A DNA stretch of 64,000 nucleotides from Lindgomyces ingoldianus (taxonomy: Eukaryota; Ascomycota; Dothideomycetes; Pleosporales; Lindgomycetaceae): contig NW_022985173.1 in NCBI RefSeq assembly GCF_010093535.1, positions 539,919 to 603,918 on the forward strand. The letters run 5' to 3'. The notes under the pieces are model-generated. The model did no database searches. It saw nothing but the letters and a program-made list of their open reading frames with translations, and was not told the origin of the DNA. Within the stretch, counting starts at the first letter, position 1, and each line of letters opens with the position of its first letter. Shown in pieces: positions 32,950-44,334 of the stretch. Position numbers and translations under genes: made by a program.

Positions 32950-33267
32950 TGTCACAGTATCCTCCCTAGATCCTAGACATAACTATATTAGACGCGTACT
33001 AGAGTATTATTAGTGCACGTCTAACATAAACACAACATAACATAGACATAAACTTAAGTATAAACTGCCTTAACACTAACTAAACCTAAAATAGGCTTAA
33101 TTTATACTTAAAGTGCTTAGACTTTTAAGCTAAGTATTTAATTACTAATTTTCTTTTAAACTTTTTTATTTCTTACATAACATCTTATACTTACTATAAT
33201 ACTTTATATAGTAATTAAACTAGACTTTTATAAAGCTTTATAACCTTACTTATGCATAATTATAACA
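32950..33267 (+). repeat. 5' LTR of gypsy element 2b
   Basis: 318 bp, TGTCACAGTATCCTCCC...AATTATAACA. The preceding bases TTAAG would be its target duplication, but the far end is outside the window. Confidence 0.9.
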
Positions 33268-35200
33268 TTATGTTATGTTAAAACTTTAGCTAAAAATAGC
33301 CTTTAAATCTAATCTAATAAGCTTAGTACTTACATAACTCTAAGCTATTAAAGTAAGCTAAAAAGCCTTTTAAAAAGCGCTTACTTTATAAAAAAGCTAC
33401 TATACTGTAAGCTTTAAAGCTTTTTAAAAAGACTTTAAAAAATAGCTTTATATTATTAAGTAGTCTATTTTTACCTTAACTTTTATTATAGTAGTAAAAA
33501 CTAAAAACTTACTAGCTTTAAAGCTTACTTAAAAGTCTAAAAATAGCTTAACTTTTTTTTACTTAACACTACTTATAACTTATAACTTTTTTAACTTAGT
33601 AATAAAATCTAACTAACTTTTTAATCTTTTACTATTTAATAAAAAATAAAAAGACCTACCTTTTTTTTTATATAAGCTTTAATATAAACTTAAAGAAAAC
33701 ATAAACTAATTCTTTTTTAAACACTTTTAGTTACTATATGCCTACTTTTAACTTAACTATAATATAACAGCCTTAATTAACTTACTAATAAATAAAGATA
33801 TTATTAACTTAAATTAATTTATAGTGTTTTTATAAGTAACTTATAAAGACTTAAATAAAAAGTTAACAGCTCTAAGTTACCTAAACACTTTATAATAAAA
33901 ATAAAAAAGCTTTACTTTATACTTTACTAAGTTTTACTAACTTGCATCTAATATAAGCTTAAATAAAATAGGTCTAATTATAGCCTTATATAACTCCCTC
34001 TTAACTAAACTATAACACGCTATAGTAAAAGAACCCCTTCTAAACAACCTTAACATGTATGTAAACCTAATTACTACCTATAATAATAACATAAGGTTCC
34101 TCTCTATATAAGCCCTAATACACCCCTAAACTAGCGCAGTTATAAATAAAAACTTTAATGTAATAAAAATTAATTTAAATTATGCTTTAGTTAGTTCTAA
34201 AAAGTGTAAAGATTATAAAAAAAAAAGTTAATACTTTAAGTGTAGTAAGCATAGTTATATCTTTTAAAACTACTTTATTTCTCTTTTTTAAGTCTACGCA
34301 AGTAGCGCTACTAGCACTTATTAAAGATTTTTACTATTTTAATTTTATTTTTATAAAAGCTTTAACTTATATTTAAGCTCTAATCTTTTTTACTACTCTT
34401 AACATAGCTGCAGCTATAGTAGTAGAAGCCTATAAAAAGGCTTGTTCTAGGGCTAAGTTGCCCTTTAGGACTAATTTAACACTAGATCTTTGCTAACTTA
34501 TAAGCTAAGTCCCCTACTAATAACTAAAAGTACTAAGTTAATATTTTTATATATTTATAATAAAAAACTATATTAGCCTTAATATAAGCTTTTATTAACT
34601 TAAAAGTAAATAGTATAGGTTATATTAATAAAAAACTAGCATATAAACTAAATCTTTAATTAACACTACTTACTTAAATAATTTACCTAACTAGATTTAA
34701 TAAAAAATAACTTAAAAAAAGTTTTATTTTTTATACTATAACTATTATAATTACTTACTAACACTATAAAAAGTAGATTAAGCTTTATATAATAAACATA
34801 GAATATTATAACTTAATCCTAAGATAACTATAGCTGTATTAGCACAAAGTTGCTTTTAATTACTAAAAGTAAGTTCTAAACTTTAACTCTTTCTAATGCT
34901 AAAACATATACTTACACTTACACCTAAATAACACCTAAGTAGCACTTAATATAGAAGGTTTTTAGACCTACTTTCTAATAACTTAGAAAAAAACTACCTA
35001 AGTAAGGCTAATAAGCTAGGCCTTTTACTAAAATAAGCTATGTAAAATAATTTAATAACTACCTAAACTTAAAAAAAAAAGCTTTTAAAAAATTTTTACT
35101 TACTTAATTTAAACATAAACTAGAACTTAAATAGCAGATAGACATTTGCTATATAGAACCTGCCTTATTTATAACTCTAGCTTAATAACTAGATTAAAAT
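32950..35200 (+). mobile_element. Gypsy element 2b (host of the nest), 5' part
   Basis: Begins with a 318-bp LTR that is the reverse complement of the LTRs of gypsy elements 1 and 2, so this copy is coded on the plus strand. The internal region matches the others in reverse up to about 35197, where an unclassified insert starts. It resumes at 43919. All frames are destroyed by TAA/TAG. Confidence 0.88.
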
Positions 35201-35271
35201 ACTACAACAGTTTATAAATAATCTGTAAAAGCAAAGCTTGCTTAGAGCAATAGTTAGCACATTAAGGTAGG

Positions 35272-35472
35272 TGTAAGGCAGGATGTCCTAGAGCGGGATA
35301 GAATGGCCTCCCCTAGCCTGTTTAGAGGTCACATGACCTGTGCTTTATATATAAGCATAAATCTTAACAAGTAAGGCTTAGCAGTAATTTATTTTTCTTA
35401 TAATACACTTCTATCTTTCTTTAAAAGCTTACTTTTAGTGCTATTTATGCTATTTACTATTTTATCTTTATA
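35272..35472 (+). mobile_element. Solo LTR, family H, RIP-damaged
   Basis: Starts TGTAAGGCAGGATGTCC and ends ATCTTTATA, where the final CA became TA. Flanks GTAGG (35267-35271) and GTAAG (35473-35477) form a duplication with one transition. It matches 6790-6968. Confidence 0.75.
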
Positions 35473-35499
35473 GTAAGTTATTTAGGTTTAAGAATAGTT

Positions 35500-35788
35500 T
35501 ATAATAATTTTTATATATTATTATATCTTAGGTTACTGAAAACTTATTTAATAAGTTTTTATATTAGCTTTAACTATAACTTAACTTTATTTTTTATAGT
35601 TACTTTTATTTTTTTAAGTATTTAGTTGCACTTCTTTTCTTAGCTAGCTTAGTAGTTTTCTAATATCCTCTATATAAGGCCTATAAGTGTTAATAGCATT
35701 CCTATGTTCTAAGTCCCCACACACTTCTATATTCCTTTAAGTAGATTCTTACTGCATTTAGACCTATTGTCTTGCCTGCGCTGTTACA
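35500..35788 (+). mobile_element. Solo LTR, family G, RIP-damaged
   Basis: 289 bp, matching the reverse complement of 8056-8342 base by base apart from C/T and G/A changes, ending GCGCTGTTACA. A perfect 5-bp duplication TAGTT lies at 35495-35499 and 35789-35793. Confidence 0.82.
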
Positions 35789-36149
35789 TAGTTGTAGCAT
35801 AATGCTTAGCAAATTAGTATTAGACAGGTAATAGACATATAATAATAATATTTAACTATAGCATGTAAATAATTATAGCCTATAACTAAGCATAGCTAAT
35901 ACTAATCTCTAACACACTAATATAGCTAAAAGAAATATAGAATAAATATAGCTAACTATAATTTAAATATGTTTTATATAACATATACTAAAGTAAACTA
36001 CATATAAATTAATATTAAAGTATACTTATATTAAGTATACTTTTTTGTAAAAAAAATATATATAAAAAATATATAAACTAATAAAAAAATTATAACTAAC
36101 TAGTTAGTGTGTTTTAAAAAAGATTTTACTTAACTTTATAGTTTATAAA

Positions 36150-36429
36150 TGTCTGTACGCAGCAGCAGCGTCGCGGCCTGGATACAAGCGATCGCGCACG
36201 AGCAGGATCACGTACCTATGTCACATGATGCTCGTGCGCGAACCTCTGTGCGCGAACATCTAGATATCCCCCTTTTTCTCTGTACAAAGGAAAGACAAGA
36301 GTAATAGAACTAGAAACATGTTGCCCTTACCTTACCTACTTTATACACTGTGCACACTGTACACTACTCTTACTCTTACTACTTAAGTACTTATACTATA
36401 AGCAGCTAGCTGTTAGAGCCTATTTAACA
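36150..36429 (+). repeat. 5' LTR of copia A
   Basis: 280 bp, TGTCTGTACGCAGCAGC...CCTATTTAACA. The U3 part contains a 12-bp perfect dyad (cgcgcacgagca at 36193-36204 and tgctcgtgcgcg at 36229-36240) and a doubled gtgcgcgaac motif. Confidence 0.92.
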
Positions 36430-39400
36430 CTAATTAGTAGTTAATTTAATTAACTATAAATTAGTAAAAGTAATAATAAAGTACTTACACTTTATAAAGT
36501 ACTTTATTTTATTACTTATCTTTTAGAAAGAGTAATAGTAAAGTACTTACACTTTATAAGGTACTTTATTTAGTTACTTATTTTTTAAAATAGTAGATTA
36601 ATTCTTTACATTATATAGTAAGCTCTACTACTGTACAAAGTAAAAAGAAGATAGTGTAAGACACACACTAAAGCTACTAAAGCTACATAACCTAGTAGCT
36701 AGACAATAGTATATTAATTCTTTATATTATACAGTAAGCTCTGCTACTATATAAAGTAAAAAGAAGATAGTGTAAGGCGCACACTAAAGCTATTAAAGCT
36801 ACATAACCTAGTAGCTAGATAACAGCAGTACTTATGTAATTTACTAGAAAAGTAATTAACTATACTATTATAATAAAATTTTATTAGTAACTAATAACTT
36901 TATATAATAATAAAAAAAATAAAAAATAATTTTTATTATATAAATAACTTATAAAAAACATAGAGATATTAAAGGTAATACTATAAAATAAGACTAGCCT
37001 AGAGTACTAGAATAATAAAATTAACATGTTAAAAGCTCTAATAAGCCTACAGACTTAATTATACATAAGTTATATAATTACTAATTTATGCATAATAACT
37101 TAAAAAGGCGCTACTTTTTTAAGTGTATATATAAAGAATTTTAAAAGATAGACACTATAAAACTTCTTAGCACTTAGCTGCATGTTTAAAAAGAAGCTTA
37201 TATAAGTGCTAAAAGATAAGAGAATTACACTATAGCTAAGTACTAAAGGTACCTAAGCCTAAAAGCTGTATAATATAGCATAAGAAAAAGTAATTACACT
37301 AAAAAAGCTTTATATGTAACCTTTATTACTATATAAGGCTCTGCACAGAAGCAGACTAAACATAATGCTGCTATTAACACTAAATGTACTAGCATTACCT
37401 GCTCTTACACCTTAGCTAGCACTACACTAATTACTGTACAAACAATACATGCCACCCTACCTAACACCTGCTCCACACCCTTAATTGTACACACCACCGC
37501 CTACAGTAGTGTATGCACTACTAATACCACCTGCACAATCTATACTACATTATAACCTGTATAAACTTCCACCCTAGAGAAAAACTACTAAAGAAAAACT
37601 TTTAGTAAATAAGATTATATAATTTTAAAAAGTATAAAAAAAAAATAATAACTATATAAGTTAACTATATAACATTTTTATAAATAAAATAAGAATCTTT
37701 ATTAATTTATATTAATAGCTAGATATCTAGAAAACTTAGTACATAAACATCTTTCTAGATATTTTAAAAAGTTAGGTAAATATATACTATATGCATAACA
37801 TAGGCTCTAGATATAACTAGAAGCATTTATATAACACCTTAAGTAGTTACTTTAACACTAATATAAACTATAGCTAGTACTAGATAAACTAGACAACAAT
37901 AACTTTTATATAATGCTAATAAAAGAACTTTAATAAGAGTTTATATAAAGCTTTTAAAATAATAATTAATAAGCTTACACTTATATAAAAAGCACTAAAA
38001 ATAAAATTTTAAAAAGATGTTCTACTGCACACTACTATTATATAAGCCTGTTAAGAATAACTAGAACTAGAACATACTATGTTTACTATTAAGCCCTTAT
38101 GTAAAGCCTTATTTAGTAACTTATAAGCATTACTTTAAGTTACTATAGACTAAAGGGTAAACTAATACCTCTAAGAACTGCCTAATGCATACTACACAGA
38201 CTACTAATACAACTCTGTATAATAAGAGTTTACATAATAAAAAGAAAGCTTCTCTCTATGCAGAAAAAAATAATATAAAAGATCTTTATTTAGGTTTAGG
38301 CTACAATCTAGAGACAACTGTATGTAAATAAAGAAGTGCTTTATCTACTATAAAAAAAATGTTAGTTATTAAACTACTCTTATAATAACTATATATAAGC
38401 AAAGAACTAGTACATTACCTTATATAAAGATTTTTATAATAAGACTTTATTATATAAAGCTATTACTTTATATATCTAAGACTTTAAAAGTTACTCTAAG
38501 AAAAAAAATAATTTACATAATATAAAAAAAATAAAATAGAAGAGTAAGAATGCTAAAAAAGCTGTTAACTACTTTACCTCTACTGCCTATTTACACTATG
38601 CAACAGAAGAGAACATCTACAGCATTAAACCTAAAGAATATGCTAAGCAGTTTATTCTTAATAACTAATACTATATAGTATACTAAGGTAAACTATAAAA
38701 TATAAGCGTAGTAAAGATCTCTACTATTAGCAAGTCTTAACTTAAGGCGTACATATAAAAGAACTTATATATAAAAATTAATTAAACACTTAGCTAAATA
38801 AATATTAGCTTTAAAAGCTAGACACTAAAAAGATTAATTAGTACTATATAAATCTAGAACTTAATTAGTCTAGTTACATACTACATTTTAAAGACTCTAA
38901 CACTATTTCTGCTATTACTAGTAAATGCTAACTAACTTAGGGCATACTTTAACAACATTCTAAATATTATTGTACATAAAGATAAAACTACTATACTTAT
39001 TATATAAAAATAAAAACACTTTTTTTTAATATTAGTAAGAAAAAATTTATGTCTTTTTTTACTAAATTAGAACTTTACTGCCTTTACTGCTAATTTAGAC
39101 ACCTCTGTATAAAGAGACTTTAGAAGATGCTAACTAGCGCTAGCTACAACATTAATGCTATAGTGCTAGAAAAGATTAAGAAGTTTTGCTACTTTTACTA
39201 ATTATATAACTAGGCCTTATAAAAATTTAAGTTTATAATTAAAAATAACACTTACTTTAACTATAAAGTTGTTATTAATATTATATAAATTAATAATAAA
39301 GATGTTTTACATGTTATTAATGTAGACATATTATTTTAAGCTGCTACATTTCTAAAATCTATGTCTACATAAGATACTTAGGATGCACTATGTAAATGCT

Positions 39401-40929
39401 AGATTAACACTTATTAAGAACCTCTAAACTACATTATGTATAACTCTAGTATAAACTTTGCTTTAGAGGATTTTTAGGCCTGTGCAAAGATTATAAGAGC
39501 TACATGCAGGCAGATGCCTATAGAAGCACATTAGGCAGTTAGAAAGGTTAAGCGTGTGCACACACTTCTTTAATAAGTGTTTAACATCCTAAAGACTAAG
39601 CTAGGTGACTATACAGATAATAAGGCTATCCTATAGATAGCAGTTAAGGCTCTAAACAACACAGCTAGCCTATATAGTCTAGTACCTACGCTACTAGTCT
39701 TTAAAGCATACCTAAGAATTAACCTAAACTCTTTACTATTACTAGACATTATTATATAAGTAAGCGCTGTATAAAAAGTAATAAAGATACTTTAAAAGGA
39801 CTATGTAAAAGTAAATATTAATTATGTAATTAACACTTATAATAGCCCTATAATGTATAAAGTTCTTAACTTCCCCCTTAGCTTAAAAATTATAGCATAG
39901 AGAGAGAAAAAAGGCTAGACTAGCCTATATAAGATTAAGAGCATTAAAAAAAGAGACATTATTATTAAAAAAAAAATAGCCTACTAAAGCTCTAATGTAC
40001 GCAGGTTAAACTATACTATAAAGAAAAGGAGAAAGATAACTTACTTACAACAGATAACCTAAATAAACTAATCTCTATATAAAAAGATTCTTTAAAGAAG
40101 AGGAAAAAAGAACAGCTTTATAAAAATGTTGCAGAGGCAGAACTAGAGCCTACTACAGACTAAGCCCCTTAGAATAGTAATGCTGCACTAGTGTAAAAAG
40201 AAGATATAGATACTAAAAGAAGTAAAAGGCAAAGAAAACCTGCACAAAGTCTAGACTAGGTATTTCTAACCTAGAAGAAGAAGAATAATTAGGCCTTGTC
40301 TATTAAGCTTTGTACAGATAGTGTAATTACTACACCTAGAGAACTATTTAAGGAATTAGACTGCATAGAGATAGACACCCTAATTACTAATAGCACTTTT
40401 AAGGTTATAGTGTATAACCTAATAAGGCACAAAGGTTAGATTTTTAACTTCTACTTTATATAAGAAGTAAAAGGTAAAACAACCTAACTATATAAGAAAT
40501 CCCGCCTAGTGTTTGCTAGCCACTTAGATAAAGAGAAGGAAGAAATCCTCACCTAGTTACTAACTATCTAGAGGATAAGCTAGAGACTACTCTTAGCTAT
40601 AGAAGTAAGCCTAAGAGCTATGTACAGAATGCATTTTAAACTGTGTAATATTACATAAGCATACATCTAATTAATAGATAAGCTTATGCGCACGCTGTAC
40701 GCAAAGCTACTAAAGGAGATGCGCTAGAGCTTTCCACTAAATACAATACTCTAGGTCATACAACCCTTGTATAGAGCTGCTAAATTAGGATTGTATTAGT
40801 TTAAGACATATTATAACCACTACAAAGAAAAGCTGCGCATGCACATTTCTTTGTACAACCCCTACCTCTTAATTACTAAAGCAGAAGAGCTAAAGGATCT
40901 GTACGTTTATGCTAAGACGCTAAATAAAC

Positions 40930-41064
40930 TGCCAATTAGCAGCGGAACTAGTCAGGAGGGTGACGCGGATGCGCCCTGGGCCGCCAGACTGCACAAGGAC
41001 GTCAAAGACGCCCGCACTGACAGCGCTGGAGGTAGAGGAGGAAGGCTGGAGAGACATCTCTCTC

Positions 41065-41125
<61 letters not shown>

Positions 41126-41160
41126 GCGGGAGTATCTGTCACTGTCAGCACCGTACAAAA
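40930..41160. other. GC-rich, non-RIP segment inside copia A
   Basis: Bases around 40950-41050 (for example gcgccctgggccgccagact) are GC-rich and keep many CpA/TpG sites, unlike the surrounding element. It replaces about 1.1 kb of RT/RNase H present in copia B (about 60200-61330). The open frame 40839-41204 is a chance fusion of dead RT with this segment. Confidence 0.7.
41069..41122 (+). repeat. (TG)27 microsatellite
   Basis: Uninterrupted TG dinucleotides following a short TC run. It lies in the GC-rich segment of copia A. Confidence 0.97.
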
Positions 41161-41569
41161 AGAGAAAAGAGCCAGGGAATTGTACAGTAGGGCTTAGAAA
41201 GTGAAGGATAAAGAAAAGAAGGTAAAAGAGAAGAGGAGACCTTATTATATACACCTCCCTACGCACCTGCCTACGCAAAGATCCCACACTATTCTGGCAC
41301 AAAACCCCGCACAAAACAGTTTATACACTGCTAAATTACTTACAAGGTAAGCGCATAAAGGCTAGATAATAATAGCCTAAAACACTCTACACTATTTATA
41401 GAGCTATCTACATAGCGTAACTAGCTTATCTTAACGTACAGCATTACTAAGGCAAGTCCTAATAAATAGGGTAGAGTAAAGGCAGAACATAATTAGATAG
41501 ACCTACACAGACAGAAGAGAGGTAACGCGTACAGAAGGCAACTCTTTAGACAAAAAGAAAAGTTGCTAG

Positions 41570-41849
41570 TGTCTGTACGCAGCAGCAGCGTTGCAGCCTA
41601 GATACAAGCAATTGCGCACAAGCAGGATCACGTACCTATGTTACATAATGCTTGTGCGCGAACCTCTATGCGTGAACATCTAGATATCCCCCTTTTCCTC
41701 TGTACAGAGGAAAGACAAGAGCAATAAAACTAGAAACATGTTGCCCTTACCTTACCTACCTTGTACGCTGTGCACACTGTACACCACTCTTACTCTTGCT
41801 ACTTAAGTGCTCATACCATAAGCAGCTAGCTGTCAGAGCCTATTCAACA
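41570..41849 (+). repeat. 3' LTR of copia A
   Basis: 280 bp, the same as the 5' LTR apart from transitions, ending CCTATTCAACA, followed by ATAAA. Confidence 0.92.
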
Positions 41850-42210
41850 ATAAACTTAAATATATTAAGTATAGTAAGCTTTACTAATAACTTACTTTAT
41901 TTTTTATAATACTATAAAGATAGTAAAATTATTACTATTTATATACTTTTTTACTTTTTATACTTTTTATAGCTATTTAATATAGGTTATTTTACTTTTT
42001 AAAAAAGTATATAGGCGCTAAGCTAAAAACTTTATACATAACTAAATTACTTATTATAAAGTATACTTATAAGTAAAGTAATACTTAAAAGTAAATAATA
42101 GCTAGCTAATTTTTAGCTTTAATTAAGTTAGTAAAATTTCTTTTTTAAAAACTAAAGGTTTATATAAATTTAAGATTAGTTATTATCTAAATAAAAGTAT
42201 TTAGATATGC

Positions 42211-42419
42211 TGTTAGGCGTTACATGTTATAGGCTTATGTTATAGTTGTACACATAAACAGATAAATATTTCTTTTCTTTGCACAGACTTAGAAGAAGAA
42301 GAACAATTAACACTAGTTACTTACTACCCCCTCTGTGTAATGTGTACACTGTGCAACTCTCTTTGCTTTGCATGTACTTACTAATTACAAATGCTAGCTA
42401 GCATAGAGCCTATTTAACA
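42211..42419 (+). mobile_element. Solo LTR-like copy with a third U3 type
   Basis: Starts TGTTAGGCGTTACATG and ends GAGCCTATTTAACA. From aattaacactagttac onward it resembles the right half of the copia B LTR, but the left half is unrelated. No matching target duplication was found. Confidence 0.6.
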
Positions 42420-42890
42420 GTTATCTAGAAATTAGTTAATTATTAGCTATAATTAAAAGAACATGTTCTAGCCCTAGCTTTTAACACATTTTTAATTTTA
42501 TAATAGTCTTTCTTTTCTTTGCACCTTATGTTTTCTAGTGTTGCACCTGTTTCTTTTACTGCCTAATACTACTACACTATGCCTAATACTACTACTTAAT
42601 ATTTTTAATTTAATTGTTTTAGTATTAAAGCTCTAGTTGTAGAGCTGCAGCTTGTGTAGTTTGTTACCTCTGCAGAAATTTCTTAAAGTGCTAAGAAGCT
42701 CTAGCGCTGCCTTTACCTCTGTCTCTGCCTCTCTATTACTGCAAAGATTAATGTAGTACATGTAATACCTTAACAAGCTGTTTTACTTACAAAACTACTA
42801 GTTTAGCTTCTTTAACTACTGTTTAAATATAATAGGCTAATGCCTAGAGGTGTTAGTAAGAGATTACCTAGCAGTGTTAAGAAATGCATA

Positions 42891-43060
42891 AAGTAAATTG
42901 CAGCAAATTATAGCAGACTATAGCAAATTGCAGCAAACTATAGCAAACTATAGTAAATTGCAGTAAACTATAGCAAATTGTAGCAAATTGTAGTAAATTG
43001 TAGTAAACTATAGCAAATTGCAGTAAACTATAGTAAATTACAGCAAACTACAGTAGATTA
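42891..43060 (+). repeat. Tandem array, 17 x 10 bp
   Basis: Perfect 10-bp period of the unit YAGYAAAYTR (cagcaaattg, tagcaaacta and so on). Variation between units is C/T and A/G, as if an original uniform repeat had been RIP-mutated. The same unit, undamaged and inverted, appears just left of the gap at 43501-43530. Confidence 0.9.
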
Positions 43061-43530
43061 CAGCAGCAGGCAGCAATCCCTAGTAGATATTAGTTGTGTT
43101 GTAAGTAGCTCTACATATAAAGAGAGTTCTAGAGGAGTAATGCCTCTAGAAAAAAAGCCTTACAAAGGGCAGTAATAATTGCACATAAGCTAGTGTTAGC
43201 GTAATAGGAAATTACTAAGCTTTAAGCAGCTAATAAGGCAGCTACATTAAGAAAGGCCTACGCTTAACAGCTTAAAATAAGTTTAGGGCGCGCAGTAACA
43301 GAAAGAAGGCAAAGAAGCTGTTAGATTAAAGCACTGTTTCTAGGCTTCCTAAGATAAATAATAGGTTTTCAATATAATGTATAGGATAATAATTAATTCT
43401 ATTAATTAATTAAATAATTTTTTTTTTCTGCTCTGCTCGTGTTGCTCGGCTTTGTTTTTCCGGTCCGAGTCCCTCGCGCACTAGCCCTATGCGCGACCAG
43501 CTTGCAACATGCTGCAATTTGTTGCAAAAT

Positions 43531-43820
43531 NNNNNNNNNNNNNNNNNNNNNNNNNNNNNNNNNNNNNNNNNNNNNNNNNNNNNNNNNNNNNNNNNNNNNN
43601 NNNNNNNNNNNNNNNNNNNNNNNNNNNNNNNNNNNNNNNNNNNNNNNNNNNNNNNNNNNNNNNNNNNNNNNNNNNNNNNNNNNNNNNNNNNNNNNNNNNN
43701 NNNNNNNNNNNNNNNNNNNNNNNNNNNNNNNNNNNNNNNNNNNNNNNNNNNNNNNNNNNNNNNNNNNNNNNNNNNNNNNNNNNNNNNNNNNNNNNNNNNN
43801 NNNNNNNNNNNNNNNNNNNN
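43531..43820. other. Assembly gap (290 N)
   Basis: The left flank (43499-43530) is GC-normal and made of ttgcaacaaa-type 10-bp units in reverse. The gap may be a collapsed tandem array. Confidence 0.95.
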
Positions 43821-43918
43821 AAGAAATTCTGACTAACTAGCGCGTCCAAAAGAGGAGATTCTGCTCAACTTTTTGTTCTGCAAACCCGAATATAATAAGC
43901 AGAGCAAGCTCTGCTAAT

Positions 43919-44068
43919 AAAATCTACATAGTTATAATTTCTAATATAGACTAAGCTTTAGCTCTCTAAAAACACACTAACTTAAGAATAATAGTTTTTT
44001 AAAACTACTACAACTTATTACATGTCTTTTTTTAAAATAAGTTTAATAAGCTTTTAATATAATATCTA
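43919..44068 (+). mobile_element. Gypsy element 2b, second fragment
   Basis: Continues the gypsy copy from 35200 (ctacatagttataatttcta...aataatatcta) up to the insertion point of copia B. It matches the reverse complement of 29520-29360. Confidence 0.85.
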
Positions 44069-44334
44069 TGTCCGTACGCAGCAGCAGCGTCGCGGCCTAG
44101 ATACGAGCGATCACGCACGAGCAGGATCACGTATCTATGTCACATGATGCTCGTGCGCGAACCTCTGTGCGCGAACATCTAGATATCCCTCTTTTCCTCT
44201 ATACAAAGGAAAAACAAGAAGTAATTAACACTAGTTACCTAACACCCTTGTGTAATGTTTACACTGTGTAAACCTCTCTGTCTTGTACACATTTGCTAAC
44301 ACTAAGTGCTAGCTAGCAGAGAGTTTATTTAACA
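44069..44334 (+). repeat. 5' LTR of copia B
   Basis: 266 bp, TGTCCGTACGCAGC...GTTTATTTAACA. The left 150 bp match the LTR of copia A and the right part matches the LTR of copia C. Confidence 0.92.

Larger units (their letters stand above)
36150..41849 (+). mobile_element. Copia LTR retrotransposon A, RIP-dead
   Basis: 280-bp LTRs at both ends and a perfect duplication ATAAA (36145-36149, 41850-41854). Pol is coded on the plus strand. The integrase part near 39640-39720 reads KALNNTASL and VPTLLVFKAYLRIN. The reverse transcriptase part at 40300-40890 reads YKKSRLVFASHLDKEKEEIL and then RAAKLGLY and LRMHISLYNPYLLITKAEEL. The order integrase before RT marks Ty1/copia. Nearly every frame is broken by TAA/TAG. 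After about 40900 the RT/RNase H region is missing, replaced by a short GC-rich segment. Confidence 0.92.
35201..43918. mobile_element. Unclassified RIP-damaged insert in gypsy 2b
   Basis: Interrupts the gypsy sequence, with the likely duplication AAAAT (35196-35200, 43919-43923). It contains two solo LTRs, copia A, an LTR-like copy, a 10-bp tandem array and a 290-N gap. Its own sequence (about 2.5 kb without these) shows no recognisable coding, LTR or inverted repeat, so its class is open. It may be more than one event. Confidence 0.5.

Noticed and set aside
40839..41204. Open frame of 121 codons with a Cys-Val repeat tail
   Set aside because: It is dead copia reverse transcriptase running into the (TG)n microsatellite, not a gene.
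43439..43849. Long ORFs on both strands around 43.5-43.8 kb
   Set aside because: They consist almost entirely of N in the assembly gap.
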